Assembly: GCF_021869535.1 (NCBI RefSeq)
Contig: NW_026262668.1
Coordinates: 74,731,558 to 74,795,557, forward strand
DNA: 64,000 bases
Direction of reading: 5' to 3'
Origin: Mytilus californianus
Taxonomy: Eukaryota > Mollusca > Bivalvia > Mytilida > Mytilidae
Of this stretch, positions 13,901 to 30,130 are shown in pieces; position 1 is the first letter of the stretch, and each line of letters opens with the position of its first letter. The translations under genes were made by a program, and so were the position numbers. The notes under the pieces were generated by a model. That model was given only the letters and a program-made list of their open reading frames with translations. It ran no database searches and was not told the DNA's origin.

Positions 13901-16900
13901 GTTTTTTTAATTTTGCCTTTTGTTTGGGGACTTTCCTTTTTGAATTTTCCTCGGAGTTCAGTATTTTTGTGATTTTACTTTTTTCTGGCATAAAGAGTTC
14001 TCTGGGTTTTATATACGGTTCTATGTTGAATTGTGGTGTACAGTGACAGCCAACCTGTACCAAACACTAAAAATAGCAGTGTCTGTTATTTAATATTTAG
14101 TTTTAATGTCCCAAGACTGTCATGGAGCAGACACTAATTTAAATCAGTGTCAACCGTTCATAGATTTTTTTATTTAGCTAGACATTGCTTTAAATATCAA
14201 ATCTACAAATTGGCCAACATACTATGAGTGTTTCGTGTATATAAAAGTACATTCCTGTAATTAAATTGTGTGCATGTGCAAGTTCCATTGGGGGATTTCC
14301 ATTCAACATTTTAACTTTGGAATAACTTCTATTTGAATACATTAACATTTTTAAAAATGATTCGTTAAGGGAACACAGCTAGCTGAGTGTGCTCCAATGC
14401 TGGAGAGATTAACATAAAGAAACAGAAGATTGCAAGTATTGCCAAATGATTCCGATAAAATATGTTCCACAATTTTTATTTTGGATAGCAGCAAAAACTC
14501 AAAATAAGAACAGGACCACATAACGTTCATTTCTGCATGATGTGATTTTAATATGCGAGATGGTATCCGAGAACCTGCAAGCACGTTATATTTGTATGGT
14601 TCTATTTATGTTCCTTTGAGGTGTTAATTTCTTACTTGGGTTGTCCACATAAAACTGTAAATTTGTTCAGGATCTTCCCATTTGTAAAAGATTGTGTTTA
14701 AATGTCGAAATTGTTTCTATGAAGATATATTATGGTTTTAAGTAACAACAATATACGAGATATGGCAGATACCAATACAGATGCTCATTACTCCTAAAAA
14801 CTGATAAAAATTCTTTTAAATATGAACAGGACTGACGGACAAAAGAATCAAAAAAATTATACTTACCAACATTACCAGTATGTATAAGTGAATGACCATT
14901 TACACTCAGAACTCATCAGCAGACAGCACAGATGTTTAAAAAAAGTGTTACTAAACCACCTAGCTTCATATTGCTAGTAGCACGAGTAGCATTGTTTGGT
15001 AAATTTGTGCTTCTTTATTTGGCTTCTGGACAAAAAATGTTTGGTTTAAGTGTAAATAAAATGCTTTAATCTCCCCTTAAATACTAACATTGAATGGATG
15101 CTACTTCACAAACTCCTTGTGCTGACAGTTTTAATCATCTTACCTTACAGCAGATCATGTGCAGATGTGAGTTGTGTGTCAAATCTTTATTTCACAAAGA
15201 ATGCATTTGCATAACATTGAACTGAGCTCAAATCAAAGCAATTAAATAATACACTTAGACAAAAAGCTCAATCTAGTCATATACTTTGTTACAGAGGCCT
15301 ATCATGAACATTCACCCTTCATAACCACCTCTATGATCTAACAAACATGCCAAACTACATGGATCAGAAGTCCTGAAAATGACATGTAATTTTTATATGT
15401 ACGTATCCCAATGAAAACATACAAAGTTGTGGTACAACATTCAGTTTCTAGCAATTAGTTGTCACTTCATGCACACATTAATAATATATGCTGAGTGTCC
15501 CTCTTTTTGAAATAAGAACATACTTCCACCTAATCATAGTAAACAGGTGAACAAACTTTAAAACTTTAAACTGTTATCAGACTACGATTAAAGACTCAGA
15601 TTGACGTCCAGTCTCAAACAAACTTTCATCCCGGAAGTCAACATCCGAATCTGATGTCATAACAAATAAGATTCCAAATATACATGTATGACCAATTATA
15701 TATCCCTGAAATAGACATCTTTTTTGTTGTTCTCAAATTAATGTCCCAATAGTATTGGGATCTCTAATTGATGTCTATTTTATAGACTAGCACAATGTAA
15801 TCAATGCTTTAAAAATATGTTAGGTTGAACCTTATACTTAACAGCATTCACCCTTCATAACCACCTCTATGATCTAACAAACATGCCAAACTACATGGAT
15901 CAGAAGTCCTGAAAATGATATGTAATTTTTATATGTACGTGTCCTAATTAAAACATACAAAGTTGTGGTAAAAACATTCAGTTTCTAGCAAGTAGTTGTC
16001 ACTTCATGCACACATTGATAATATATGCTGAGTGCCCCTCTTTTTGAAATAAGAACATACTTCCACCTAATCATAGTAAACAGGTGAACAAACATTAAAA
16101 CTTTAAACTGTTATCAAACTACTATTAAAGACTCAGATTGACGTCCAGTCTCAAACAAACTTCCATTCCGGAAGTCGACATCCAAATCTGATGTCATAAT
16201 AAAAAGATTCCAATTATACATGTATAACCAATTATATATCCCTGAAATAGACATCGTTTGTGTTGTTCTCAAATTAATGTCCAAGTAGTATTGGCTTCTC
16301 TAATTGATGTCTATTTTACAGACTAGCCACAATGTAATCAAATGTTTATAAAATGTTAGGTTGAACCTAATACTTAAAAAGTTGTGAAAGATAAAATATT
16401 TATAAATCTTGCAAATACATGTAATAATACATTTCAACAATTGGCTGTACTTTTAGTTTTTATTCTGTCTATTGTTTGAGATTGTGTGTTGACCTCTAGA
16501 CGTCTTTCAATTGTCTTTGGCATTTGGGTTGTTTTCTTACTGTTGGACATGTATTTATATCCACTTGGCATTTATTTTAATGAATATGAAAAGAATATGA
16601 CAAAGTAGATCGAGAGGATGAACTTCTTTCACCAAAATATTAATAGGCATGTACATATACATGTTATTTTTAAGATGATGTTGATGATGGTCTTATTGTA
16701 ATTTTCTGAGGTTTGACCTTTTAATTTTAAGCTGTAACATGCCCAAGATTTAATTTCAATGGACCATGACAACCATGGCTAAGGGGGTTGAACAACTCAT
16801 CCCCATGGATGAGATGTTGTAATTCTAACAACAACACACCAAATATTGTTGACTTACCATTACTGGTTCCCCTAAAAATGAACTAATCAGATTCAGCATA

Positions 16901-19900
16901 AAAACTAACCAATGATTTTTTGGGACAGGCCTCTTAATATCAATAGTGTGAGATATTCAAATGCTCCTTCAACTGTATTATAGTACACGTACATACCACG
17001 TATCATTGACTTTCAATTAGTGTAACCTACATGTACACAAACAGAAATATGGTCTTATTACAGCGGATGACCGTGAGGGCATTCCGGTGTTATGTTGCCA
17101 TAGACATTTCTACCCACGTGACTTGTGTTTTAGGCTGATAACCGAACGTATTTCGTATAATTACGCGGATATTATCTAGTGCAAAATAACATTCCTTATC
17201 GCTTGTTATATATTAATTTCATCAAAAAATATTCATGAAAATAATTTTTAAGAATATAGATAAATGATATAAAAATGTTTTGTCGTGAGAAATATATATA
17301 TCAATAACAAATCAAGAATACTGAAAATTTGTGTTAATGCATGCGGAAGAATATCTCAAGAACATTTTGCAACATACGCTGGAAAATATGAATGCCTACT
17401 CGAATCCAATTATCTATTAGAAAAACGAATTATTACAGAATACACCATGCACTTGCACTGCACTATCATTAGAATAGTAGAATAGAATAATATACAAATG
17501 GATGAAAATTATATATAACTGTTATACAAATATTAATATAATATACAACAACAAACCAGAGTATACTGATAACAAATGATTATATCACTACAATATAATA
17601 GTTATTACGGTGAGGTTGAATTCCCTGTCATTTATTCATCATCCACACACGAACTTGTCTCAGAACAAAATATACCTATGTACCTTAACCTAACTTTCAG
17701 GTATAGAGATGTGATTTTTTTCTGAGACAAGTGCTTGTGACCATCCACCAGAACTTGTGGTCATCCGATGTTCAATACTTCAGTACTTTGGTTTCATAAG
17801 TGGAGAAAGCCGTAGAGAACGACCAACCATCGGTTGGAAGACTGACAATCCTAGTCAATAAAAGTTATATTTGAGTCATAAATTATAATCTTTAACAAAT
17901 TGTTAACGTCATTGGCTATGCAAAAAAACAGCATACATTTTTGTGTATCTTAGTAAAGCCAGAGACATATAATACATTGTATTATATGTCTCGGATTAAG
18001 CTTTGGAGACTTTTTTGCAGCAAGACAAAACAAATAGACAACTTTAGGTTTTAGTGAACATCATTCGTGAGATAGATTAGGGGTGTCGTTGTAACAGTAA
18101 ATTCGGTCCGGTAGAAAAATTTGTCCACCAGATTTTTTTTCCTAGGTAATCAAGTCTGTGACCATAATTTTACTAGGAATTTAAGTCCCAGGATAAATTT
18201 TCCTAGGAAAATGAGTCCATAGCTAGTAAAAAATGTCTGCATGGCACTTATTTTCCTAGGAATTTTTTATATATCCGTATTCACATTTTTGTTCTATGGA
18301 AAAAGTCCCTTTAAAATTTCATTTCATAAGACATTCTTTAAATTAATCAATATTGAAATTAAGAAAGGAACATTTGTAATTATGGACATCATAAAGTCTA
18401 TGATATCAATTTTCCTAGGAAAAAAGTCTGTTTAAGTATTAAAAAACACTCATATTTTAATAAAATAGTGAAATATTAGTGCACAACTGTTAAACAATTT
18501 AAAAAATATATAACAATTAAAAATGCCATTGTTTACATATAAATCATTTCTTTCATTACAAATTTACCTATGAAAATAAACGACTTGGACGTTTTTACCT
18601 GGTAATATTAGTGAACTGGACATGAATTCCTAGGAAAATAAGTCTGGGCTCATGAATTTTAAAGATTAATGCACACAACTGTTAAACAACATTAAAACAT
18701 AAGAATTAAAAATTCCATTGTTTACATGTAAATGATTTCTTTCATTACACATTTTCCTAGTAAAATAAAGGACATGGACGTTTTTACCTAGGAATATTGA
18801 TGACATGGACATGAGTTCCTAGGAAAATTAGTCTGGGGGCATAAATTACTGACATCGGACTAAATATACCAGTAAATTCTGTAACCATGGACTTTTTATA
18901 CTAGTTATATTTGTCCGTCCGGACCCATTTTATCAGGACTAATTTATCTCTTACATCGTCACTTCCGTTCCAATGTTGAGCGATTGGTTGATAGAAAAAT
19001 AATGCTATATTGCATGAATTATTATGCAAATTGAATTCTTATAATTGATAATCAGCACTTCTATCATTAGAGAAATGCTATTAAGTACCTTTTGAAACAA
19101 ACATTATTTCTAGTTCATCTGTACAATGACGAGCACGATGACATTTGATGAACTTTAAATAGTGCAGGGATACAGGCGGTCCCCTCTATCTGGTAAATGA
19201 CGTCATAAAGGCGTGTTTAATTGACGAAATGTTCCAGTGAAGGACATGTACATAACTCTAAAGTGGTCTATTGGGAAAGGGTTCCTCACCTACAATTGCA
19301 GCTGTCAGTGTTAATGTGTAATGGTGACCGCCAAAACATTAGTCAATTTATTAGTAAAAAGGAGGAATTTTTGTTTACAATACTTTTTTTGTTAAATTCT
19401 TGATATATATATAATTACGTGCAGTTTCATTTAAGGCCAATTAAAAATAGGTGTGTTTCCTGTTGCATGCTCCAAAAATATAAATTGGAAGGTCCCAAAA
19501 AATCTTACGAGGAAAAATACTTGTAAGTCATGACTATTTCAGTTTAACTTACAATCAATTTTTGTTGTAACTTTTTGTGAAAAGACCCCCTGGATTTTAT
19601 TTCCATCAACCTTCAGACTTGTCATGAGGTGCAGCAATGTTACCAACTGCGACGTGAGGTCGGGTGAAATTTATTTAAATGGATATATCTGCTGACTGAA
19701 TGATTCTTTTCTTTAACCACCTATGGCAATCAGATCAGTGACTTACCTGTAAAAAAAATAATGACACAAATTTTGTGACCATTTATTTCTCATATATCTA
19801 ACTTTCACAGACGTGTTCATTTCGCCCAAAGTTGTCCTTAAAACCACAAATCGCCCAAACATGTCCAATTTCATTCACAAATGGTTTAATTATTTACTTC

Positions 19901-21209
19901 AACAAAATAAGTCTGAATTTTTACTCCCCCAAACTTAACATGTCAAACAATTGTTATTGGCGAAAAACTTAAGTCCACTTAACAAAAACTTTAAGCTCAA
20001 ATATGTCCTCAATATTTATGCACAAAGGTTTACAACATTCAGTTATGGGTAAACAGACACCAGATAAGATAAATAGGGAATGTGTCCAAGGGACACAGAT
20101 GATGCCCCCGCTTGCATAAAAGATTATAAAGGGACATAACTCAAGAACGATAAAAGTGACACTACCCAAATTTGTGCTTGATCTGTGTTTTGTGGTAATA
20201 AACATTGTGTGTTAGTTTCAAATATTTGCTTTAGGCAAACTTAAGTTAGAGAACAAAAACGAAAAATTCGGCAATGTTTCCATTTGTAAAGGGGCATAAC
20301 TCTACAATGGTGAAAGTGACGCTACCCAAATTCAAACTTGTCTGTGTTTTGTATTAATAAGCATTTTGTTTAAGTTTCATAACATTTGGTTAAGGCAAAC
20401 TAAAGTTACAGAACAGAAATCAATTTTGGGACGTACGTACAGTCGGACGGACGGACGTACAGACGGACAAGGGTAAAACTTAATGCCCCTGCTTTACGAC
20501 GAGGGCATACAAAAGAATATCACAATAGAAAATTATCTTCACTTGCGAGAGCTCTTTATTTATTTTTCATCGATATGATTATTATAGTTAAAATTTTAGA
20601 TGAAAGTATTTCACAAATATTATATATTTAGTTTTATCTTGCCAGTTTTTAATAGACTAGTGCAAGATTTCTCAGTGCTCCAACTATTGATTAAGTGGTC
20701 ATTTAATAGCATTGGTTTGTTCAAAGTCAGTTGTTTATGTTTTATAAATTAGCATAATAATTTGCAACACAAACATTAAATCTTGGTGGTTGGTTTCTTG
20801 ATATAGTCGCAAATATTTCATGCATATTTTAAGAGCAAATATAAAGATAGCAATTAGTTAAATTTTTTCAGTTAAATTCATTGTTTACAAATTAAATTAT
20901 TCTTTTGAACTAATATACTACAGTGATGACTATATATCTTAATAATGTACCAGGGATTCAGGGTATTGCAGGTACGGCTTTCTGCAAAAGTGGTTTCTGG
21001 GCTTTTAGAGAAGTACTGTTTCATTTTTACAACAAAACAAAAGGACGGTTTCTGTAATTACATCAATTGGATTTACATTTTAAAATAACATGTGATTAAT
21101 TTTCAAATCACTATTCAATAACGATAGACATGACTAAGCGTTCATATAAGCGAGACGTGTTTATATAACATGAGATCTATACTACTAAAGAAAGAGACCG
21201 ATTTCATTG

Positions 21210-21245
<36 letters not shown>

Positions 21246-24200
21246 TAATATGACGTTTACATGACGTAGTGTTTTGTACTCCCCAAATTTGTCTTTGAAA
21301 ACGCCAATTTTTGAGAAAATATCCAAATTTCCTTCAGTCGACATACTGCCCGCGAATTCCAAGTGAAAGTAAGAAGAAGGATAGAAATAGGATAGTTAGG
21401 TCTATAAGGCTCCTGTATGGTATTGTAAGTCCATCATTTGCTAAATAAAACGACATCCACCCTTTTTACTCCGGTGCAGAACGGTCCAAAAATGAAATGG
21501 GCGTTGAACTTGTCGAAGTGATCCTCACCCCTTTCTATGTGTAAACACAGGCACAAAATATCCGGACCCCTCCCCATTGTTATGTGTAAACTCCCTACCC
21601 AATAGTAACGCGATTTTGCGGGCATTTTCTAGTATAGTTAAAGGGAATCCGAGCTATATGCAGAATACTTGGAAATTCCCCCTTTTTTTATGAATAAAAT
21701 CCCATAAATGATCCAAACATAAAATCTGAAGTTTATAAAAATTGGAAGGGAACTTACATCAATAGATTTAAACTATTCACCAAAGTTTCATAGAAATTGG
21801 TGAAAGTGTTTTTGAGCTATAGTCTGAAAACTGCAAAATCTCTCACTTACCCCCCCCCCCCCCCCCCCCTCCTTTATGATCTCAAACGTTAAATCTGAAA
21901 TTTCTAAAAATCGAGAGGGAGCTTACATCAATAGATATAAACAATTTACCAAAGTTTCATGGGAAATGGTGAAAGCAGGTTGTAGTATTTGTACGACGTC
22001 TTGACGACAGACAGACGGTCAGACAACAGTATACCATAATTAGTCCCGTCTTAAAACACAGGCGTATAAAAATAGATAAAGCTGAAATCTTCAATTAATT
22101 TATTAATTTAAATTTTTGAAGTTTGTCTGATGTTTGGTTGAGAGTTAAAAAGTACTACTTTCAATTAAACTGTTAAACTGGGGTAAAGTACAAAAATGTA
22201 ATTGTAGGAAACAAAAAAAAAAGAATTCTTCAATTGATTTAGTGACTTAATACACTGACCCCTGTAATTGAGGGGGTAAACATGGAATGATTACTACTTC
22301 CCTCCCCCTTACTATTTTTTTTTCGGTGAAGCATAAATTATATCTTTTTTACTACCCTCTTCACCTGGTTTCCGCCCTTGTAATTGAGGGAATGAACATG
22401 GGGTGATTCCCACTTGCCTCTCCCTTACTATTTTTTTTTGTGAAGCATAAATTTTCCATTTTTTACTACCCTCGTCACACTTGGTTCCCGCCCGACTTTC
22501 AATTACCTCCAACTCCCACTCATTCCCAGGCTTTGATTCCAGAATCGTGTCCACCCCAGTACCACAATGGCGGATCATGGGGGATGGGGATGGGGGTGTA
22601 CGAGGATTTGAACCCCCCCCCTTTTCGGACGATCAATGCATTTGAATGGCACAAATGGTTGGAACCCCCCTTTTAGAAATGGCTGGATATGCCCCTGCAC
22701 CCCTCGTATTTGTAATCATAATTGTACAGTACACTGTGATATGTCCCCTGGGGATCTAATTTGGAAAAAAATTAATAACTCATCTTTATATCTTATCTGT
22801 ATGCATCATAAAACATACTGCGACTTTTATGAAGGAAAAATGCCAAATAAAAAAAAATGAATCAAAAAGGTACAACAGAATCTAAAAGAAATCTTTAGTA
22901 ACAAAGACATTGTCATCCACAGCCAAGCCGTATGTCTGACCATAATTTATTAATTACCACTATTAATACAGCTAAAAGTTATGTAGATTATCGAACGTAA
23001 ATAAAAAAAATATAAAAAAAATTAAAAAGAAAGGAAGATATATATATCTATATCTATATACAAGTCTAAATTGAAAACAACGTTCAAACCTATGATTGCG
23101 TTGGATAAAAACCGCAATTTTTATACGTGTGCATATATGGGTCAAATAACAGCACAAACAACATTGTTCAAAAGACCAAAAAAGTGAAAAGTATATTTTA
23201 ACAAAACGCATTTGACTAACAGGTCGAACAAATGATGTTCTTAAACCCTGCTGACTGCCATTGGCGATTGCCAAATAAATTGATCACTAGATGTAATCAA
23301 ACAGACCACAAACAACTTGCGAAAAAGATGGAATATCGCAAACATGAGATGCAAAAATTATATATATATATATATATATGTAATACACACCTTGTTCAGC
23401 CCATTAACCATTGGTACATGCATTTCGTATTGCTTTACACTGTGTGACCTCTAACACCTTCGATCGGCCAGATTGTCACATAATATTCAGACTAGTCAAA
23501 TCGATGGTGAAAGGGTATTTAGAAAAAATGCAAATATCATATAATAAATTAAATGATACGTTTTACAGAACGGGAGAGAAAACCTATTGCCACTATTTAA
23601 AACCTTTCCATCAATATCTAAAGTATGTTTTTAATATAAATACCCTGATGGAGATTTAATGATTAAATATTAATATCCTGATGGAGAGCTTAGTCGATTC
23701 TCAAATTGAGGGGTGTAATGTGCAAATTGGAATGTTCTATCACGTTCAAAACTCATGTCATAGAAGTAATTTATCGGGAACACGGACAATTTCGAAAATT
23801 TGACCTATATGGTCAAACGAATATTTCTTTTCTTTATATTGTTGATAATAATTGATGGAACTTTTTTTATGCAACAGCGAATAAAACTGCCATAACATGT
23901 TGATACTTAATTTAAGACATAACAACGGGAATAATAAAATAACATACCACATTTTATGACATATCTTAATATATTTACAAATATTTGATATTGAAAATAT
24001 ATCTTATTATAAAATTTTTATATACTGCACAATATGAGTAGTTTAAATGCAAATGCAGTTAAGACGAAACATTTGTATTGTATTCAACATTTCAGTGTTT
24101 TGGCCATGCATGGTATTTGGCAAATGATATGCAGTTTTATGTTATAAGTCCACCTATTTTGCTTGCTCTTCATCAGTAAGTACATATTATTTGATATCAC

Positions 24201-27200
24201 ACCTAATTTTCCTTATTTTCCAACGTCTGTAATAGTTTCCAATCATACGCACCTTTCCTCGGTTTTGTTAATACCTGTATTGTTCCCACCGCGCATTTTT
24301 ACATGGATTTTTTTTTATCGTGTACTAACCACTGTCATTGGTATCTTGTTTGTCTCTAATCTTCGGTGGGCTTATAGGATTTATTGGTATACCACATGTT
24401 TATAGGAACTAATTGAAACTGCAAATCGTAGACCACCTGTGGATCCCAAATCTCCATTTCATTTCAAAAACATAGCGTCAACAGTCCAATGACACAACCA
24501 AATATTTACCTTAAGTATGTAGCATGTGACATTGAGTTTTCGATAAGTTCACCTCTCGTATAAAAAAGTACTCAAATCTTAAAAACAAATATACATAAAT
24601 AAAGGTGACAGTAGTTTATTGATGTTCAAAGTTGGTAAATCGATAACGAAGAGACAAACCAAGGTAACAAACAAAAACTGAGGGAATGGCATGAACTCCT
24701 AAAGGAGCGAGATCGGGTCCGTCGACAGGATAAGCGACTCCTGCTATGTATGCATCACCTTCCATGTTAATCCACACTCAGTCAAAATTTCACAATCGTA
24801 AATAGAACACAATCGGTAAAATAACAGATTAGACGACTATGGTGGTATCTAAATATCTAAGACCGCGAAACTATGTGGCAAGTGAGTTAAGACACCTACA
24901 CATTGTATTGGTCAGGAAATTCGTTGTGGTGGCCGTAAAACTGATTCTTCGTTAATTCGTACTTCTCATACCTCTGTTGGGAAACATAGCTTTTAAGATC
25001 GAAAACTAAAGAAAATTACCTCAGTACGTAAACACAACCTGGTTATGAAATAGATTCCCGCTTTGGGCATTTTACAATACTTATACGATATGAATTGCAA
25101 ATACTAGAACACAATTATATCATTTAAAACCAAAAATACATCAGACAATAAGTGCTTGTCTCCGACAAACAATATGAAAATAACTACAACAAAACAAATG
25201 TGCTAGTATGATTGAATGAGTGTTGCTTCCTTAACTATGTACTAGTAACTCATTCTAAGCATAAAGATGATTGTCAATCAACTGAAAATTACAAACCACA
25301 AAATTCCTTATTTTTTTCAATTAAAACATATATAGTTCGTAATACCTGAAATGCAAACAAAAGTGATCTTACTTTCTACATAGCGTTAACTTTGCCCCAC
25401 AAAAGTTATAAACATGACAACAAAGGAAAAATGAGGATAATAAAGTCAATAAACATTAGGAATATGTACATTTTCTAGATATTGTTATTATATCAATTAA
25501 CTTAATTTAGTCAAACTAATTGCTAAAAAGGTTTGGAAAATTTATTCTTTATTTTCAGTTCTAAAATAGCTGGGACTATTGTTACTCTCGTATTATGGGT
25601 AGGAACAGCCATAACAACAGCAGTTATTTCTGTGCAGAAGGACCTTCGTGCAAATCCATTTAGGTGAATATTAAGAAAAAAATTATTTTCGCTTGTGTTA
25701 AAAGAACTAATGACCTTTTTCAATTTATGATGCATCTTTTATAAACGGAAACAGTCCGTTTATTAGAGAAAACAAAGTATCCACATTGAATTTCCCCAAA
25801 ATATGACCGAATAGAACTACTGACTTGACTGCTAGCGGTATAGTTAAACACATTTCTAATATACAGGAATTTGAGATCACATTCAGATTTAATCAACCAT
25901 TTCGTTGTAGGAAAGTTTTTTAGTAATCGTTTTTGTTGCTCATTGTGTCTCACAGAAGCGTATAACTGACAATTTTTACGTTTCCAAAACAAATCTAAGG
26001 CTCAAACTCCTTCATGTAAAAATGACTTTTGTACGTCTTTTAACGTATACTTTGAATGCATTGGTCCTCCATGGTCCATATATCTACAGTTCAAATGTTA
26101 TAATTCAGTCAAAAGAACTTTTCGCAATCCATGCATACTCAAAAATGGTATTAAGACATCCAAAGTATATACACCAGTACATCACTTTTGAACTTAAATT
26201 GCAATTTTTATCTCATTCAATTTTCAAACTTATCCACTACAGTTAATTCAGTACTGTTTCGACCACATAATTGATTATTTGAAAACCGACAGAACAGAAA
26301 TAGACTGACTGCAAACCAAATGTTTAAACAGTACTGAATTAACAATAAGAAAATATCTGAAAAATTATCAAACTCTTTACGAGACTCAAAGTTTCAGGTT
26401 CAAAATTTTGCTGATGATGTTTAGATCAAAATGGCTGATAAAGACTAAAATTCATTTACTAGTGTAACATTTCAATAATGCGTTACTATTTCCGAATGCG
26501 TATATTTAATGAACACTGTAAAAGAGAGGCCAAAGAAACAAAAATGATTATCAAACTCTCAAGTCTAAAACAAAAATGCCATTACAACAAACGGGAAACA
26601 ACGAAAAGACAAACAACAGTACGCAAAAAACAACATGGAACACTAAAGACTGAGCAACACGAGTCTCACAAAAACGGGGGTGATCATAGGTGCTCAGGAA
26701 GGACAAGCAGATTCTGATCCACATGTGGCAACCGTAGTGTAGCTCGTGTAAGTACAAACCAAATGATATGTCTAATTCGGTAGGTCACATTCGAGAAAAA
26801 GAGGACGGGTTTGTGGTTACGACAATTGGAACATATCCGTCGTCATCAGTAAAACAGATATTCCATAACGGTCAACCAACTCGTGATGACCTCCGTAACA
26901 TTTTGTAAAGGAATGATTTTAACTTCACCAATAGGAACTCTTGGTTTTAAAGCTTCCTTGTTATATTTGTATAAATATATGTCGTGATAAAATAAGCAAT
27001 CTAAATTTACCAATTTAATGTATACTTTATCAGTGGAGGTGACTATTTTGATGCTTATTATCAAATGCCATACTGTCGAATTGGACCATACCTGGTTGGA
27101 ATGTACACAGGCTACATTCTTTACACAACGAAATGCAAATGTAAAATAAATAAGGTAAGACATTTTGAGAATGTAGGCAATTAACATTTCATTTACACCA

Positions 27201-30090
27201 CAACAGTAATACTTCTTCCATGGTAGCATATATTTTAGGGAATGAAAAAAGGATTAACATAATATGCTTATATGAAAATATTACAATCCTGGTGATGATA
27301 TCATGGCACAAAACAAATGCTTATGATTTGTTGTAATAATATAGATTAGTCCGTGTACAGAATGGTCTCGCTCCTTTTCAATTTTGTGTGTTGCCTTGAT
27401 TTGTCTCTTACTAATCGATTTACGATACTTGAACATCGGTGAATTACGAGCGCCTAGATTTTGCGTGTACAGATTGAGATAGGCTAAGCCTTACATAACC
27501 TACACTCAACATCAGAGTTAGATTTATTTTGTGCAATGTCTACTTTGAATGTTATTTATGTACGTAATTGTGTACAAAGAACAACCAACTTATACTGAAA
27601 TAAAACCAAAACACTCGTTGCTAGTAATGTCTTGTCTTGGGGAGGGATAAATCCTACTTTGTAAAGAATCACTCTGATTCAAACAAAAAATTTTCTGAAA
27701 CTGACATTATCAAGATGCTTGATTTCTTGATTGACAACATATTTGTTACGTTTGGAGGACGCGTTTTTCAACAGACTGTCGGAATTCCAATGCGAACCAA
27801 TTGTGCCCCTCTTCTTGCCGACTTGTTTCTTTATTATTATGAGGCTGACTTCATACAGGAACTTCTTAGGAAGAAAGATAAAAAGTTAGCAATATCCTTT
27901 AACTTTACGTTCCGCTATATAGATGATGTTCTCTCACTAAATAATACAACATTTGGTGACTATGTTGAACAAATCTATCCCATCGAACTAGAGATAAAGG
28001 ATACTACAGATACAGTTAAGTCTGCCTCAAATCTTGACTTACATCTAGAAATTGACAATGAGGGTCGGTTGAAAACAAAACTTTACGACAAAAGAGATGA
28101 TTTCAGCTTCCCAATTGTGAACTTTCCATTTCTATGTAGCAACATTCCAGCAGCGCCTGTATACGGAGTATATATCTCCCAATTGATACGATATTCCCGG
28201 GCTTGTATTTCCTATCATGATTTCCTTGATGGAGGATTGCTGCTCACAAGGAAGCTATTAAACCAAGAGTTCCAAATGGTGAAGTTGAAATCATCCCTTC
28301 GTAAATTTTACGGACGCCATCACGAGTTGGTTGACCGTTATGGAATAACCGTTTCACAGATGATATCGGATATGTTCCTTATGTCGTAACTACAATACCC
28401 TTCCCTTTTCACGAATGTGACCTACCGAATAAGACTATTTACCGGATTTGTAATAACATAAGCAACACGACGGGTGCCACATGTGGAGCAGGATCTGCTT
28501 ACCCTTCCGGAGCACCTGAGATCACCCCCAGTTTTTGGCGGGGTTTGTGTTGCTAAGTCTTTAGTTTTCTATGTTGTGTCATCTGTACTATTATTTGTCT
28601 GTTTGTCTTTTTATTTTTGGCAATGGCGTTGTCACTTTGTTTTCGATCTATGAGTTTGACTGTCCCTTTGGTATCTTTCATCCCTCTTTTTTATCCAGTA
28701 AAGTCACGTTTACTTCATGTTTTTAAGTTTACTACGAATAAACAAGACCATTACACAATTAAACCCGAAGTTAACTTGTTGGTTAGTTATAAGCTTTTAT
28801 TTACATTTATGTGAAGGATATTACTGTTTTGGAATCATTTCAACACATATCGTTTGTTTCAAACAACATTAACAGTACTAGTTTTACTGCATCAGACGCG
28901 CATTTTGACGATAATTGGTACCGTAAATGATACAATTAATGTCTCTTTAGTGATGCTCGAGGCATCAATATTGCTATTCGTATTTATAAAAACAGGGATA
29001 AAAAGAAAGAATGCACAATTAAGGACCACTCTAACTCCCTCAGGTAAAGTATTAAACAATGTAGTCAATGCCCTTTTTATATAAACAGAAAACATATTTG
29101 CATATTTTTTAATCTTGACAGATTTCGTGGTCTTTTTTTATTCAAGTTGTTAGAGAATAAAGTTTTTATTGTAATAAAGGGATTACATTGTGATTAAACT
29201 TCTTAAGTTTTCATCTAAAGATAAAGTATATTTTTCAAAAAGATCTATGATTACACATCGACCCGTCAACGTTTGCATTACGGTTTGAACAATCACTGAA
29301 TATATTTTACTTGTCGAATTGGGCATCTAGTGCAGTAAAGTTGGTGCCATTCAATGTTATTTCATAAAACCTACAGAAAAGGGCCATGCGCAGAGTTTTA
29401 TCTACCATCATATAAAGCTGCACTAAACTGCTCTATACTTATATATACTGCAATCTTTGTTTCAGTTTGTAAATATAACTATATGGGCGGTGTTTGCTGC
29501 GTCAGCTTTAGCTGTACTTTATGGTATATATGACGATATAAATGGTGATCAACTATCCACGGGTGTTGCCGCACTGTACAATGTCCTACACAAAACAGTG
29601 TGGGGTGCTGCTGTCTGTTGGGTGATATTTGCATGTGCTACTGGAAATGGAGGTATATTGCTTAGTATATGTTAACACTATAAGTGTGTCACTGATTAAA
29701 ACAGAAATAATTTAGAGCAGTTTGAATTGTCAAGGGATTATTCAAAACCTTAAATAAAACAAATATAGATGTTCTAATAGTCTGTCGCTAAACAAATCAA
29801 TCGGACAAGAACAAATTAATTCGTATCACCTGAAACCATAAAATGACCAAAATAACATTTATTACAACAGGCGTGGATACTCTGGCAGTGTGAGCAAGAT
29901 CAATAAAATACGGAAACATGAGGGAAAAAACTTTTCAATATTTTCAAAATGTTGCTCTGGATACTACCTTAAATTTTTATCACCAAGAAGCTTCTGTCCA
30001 ACTTTCGTAAAGTACCATGAAGGTTTGACAAATTTATCAATACGTTAAAACTTTAAACTCTTGTATGTAAACATTAATTATACCCCACGT

Positions 30091-30130
<40 letters not shown>

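Larger units (their letters stand above)
12582..24095 (+). other. 11.5 kb intron between exons 8 and 9
   Basis: No exon was found inside it, and exons 8 and 9 join in phase 0. It carries many of the repeats listed separately (13.7, 15.3, 18.1, 19.5, 20.1, 21.7, 22.3 and 23.0 kb). A 35-40 bp stretch around gtcaagaaaacgtatgtggt also occurs twice, at about 12700 and 13078. Confidence 0.65.
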
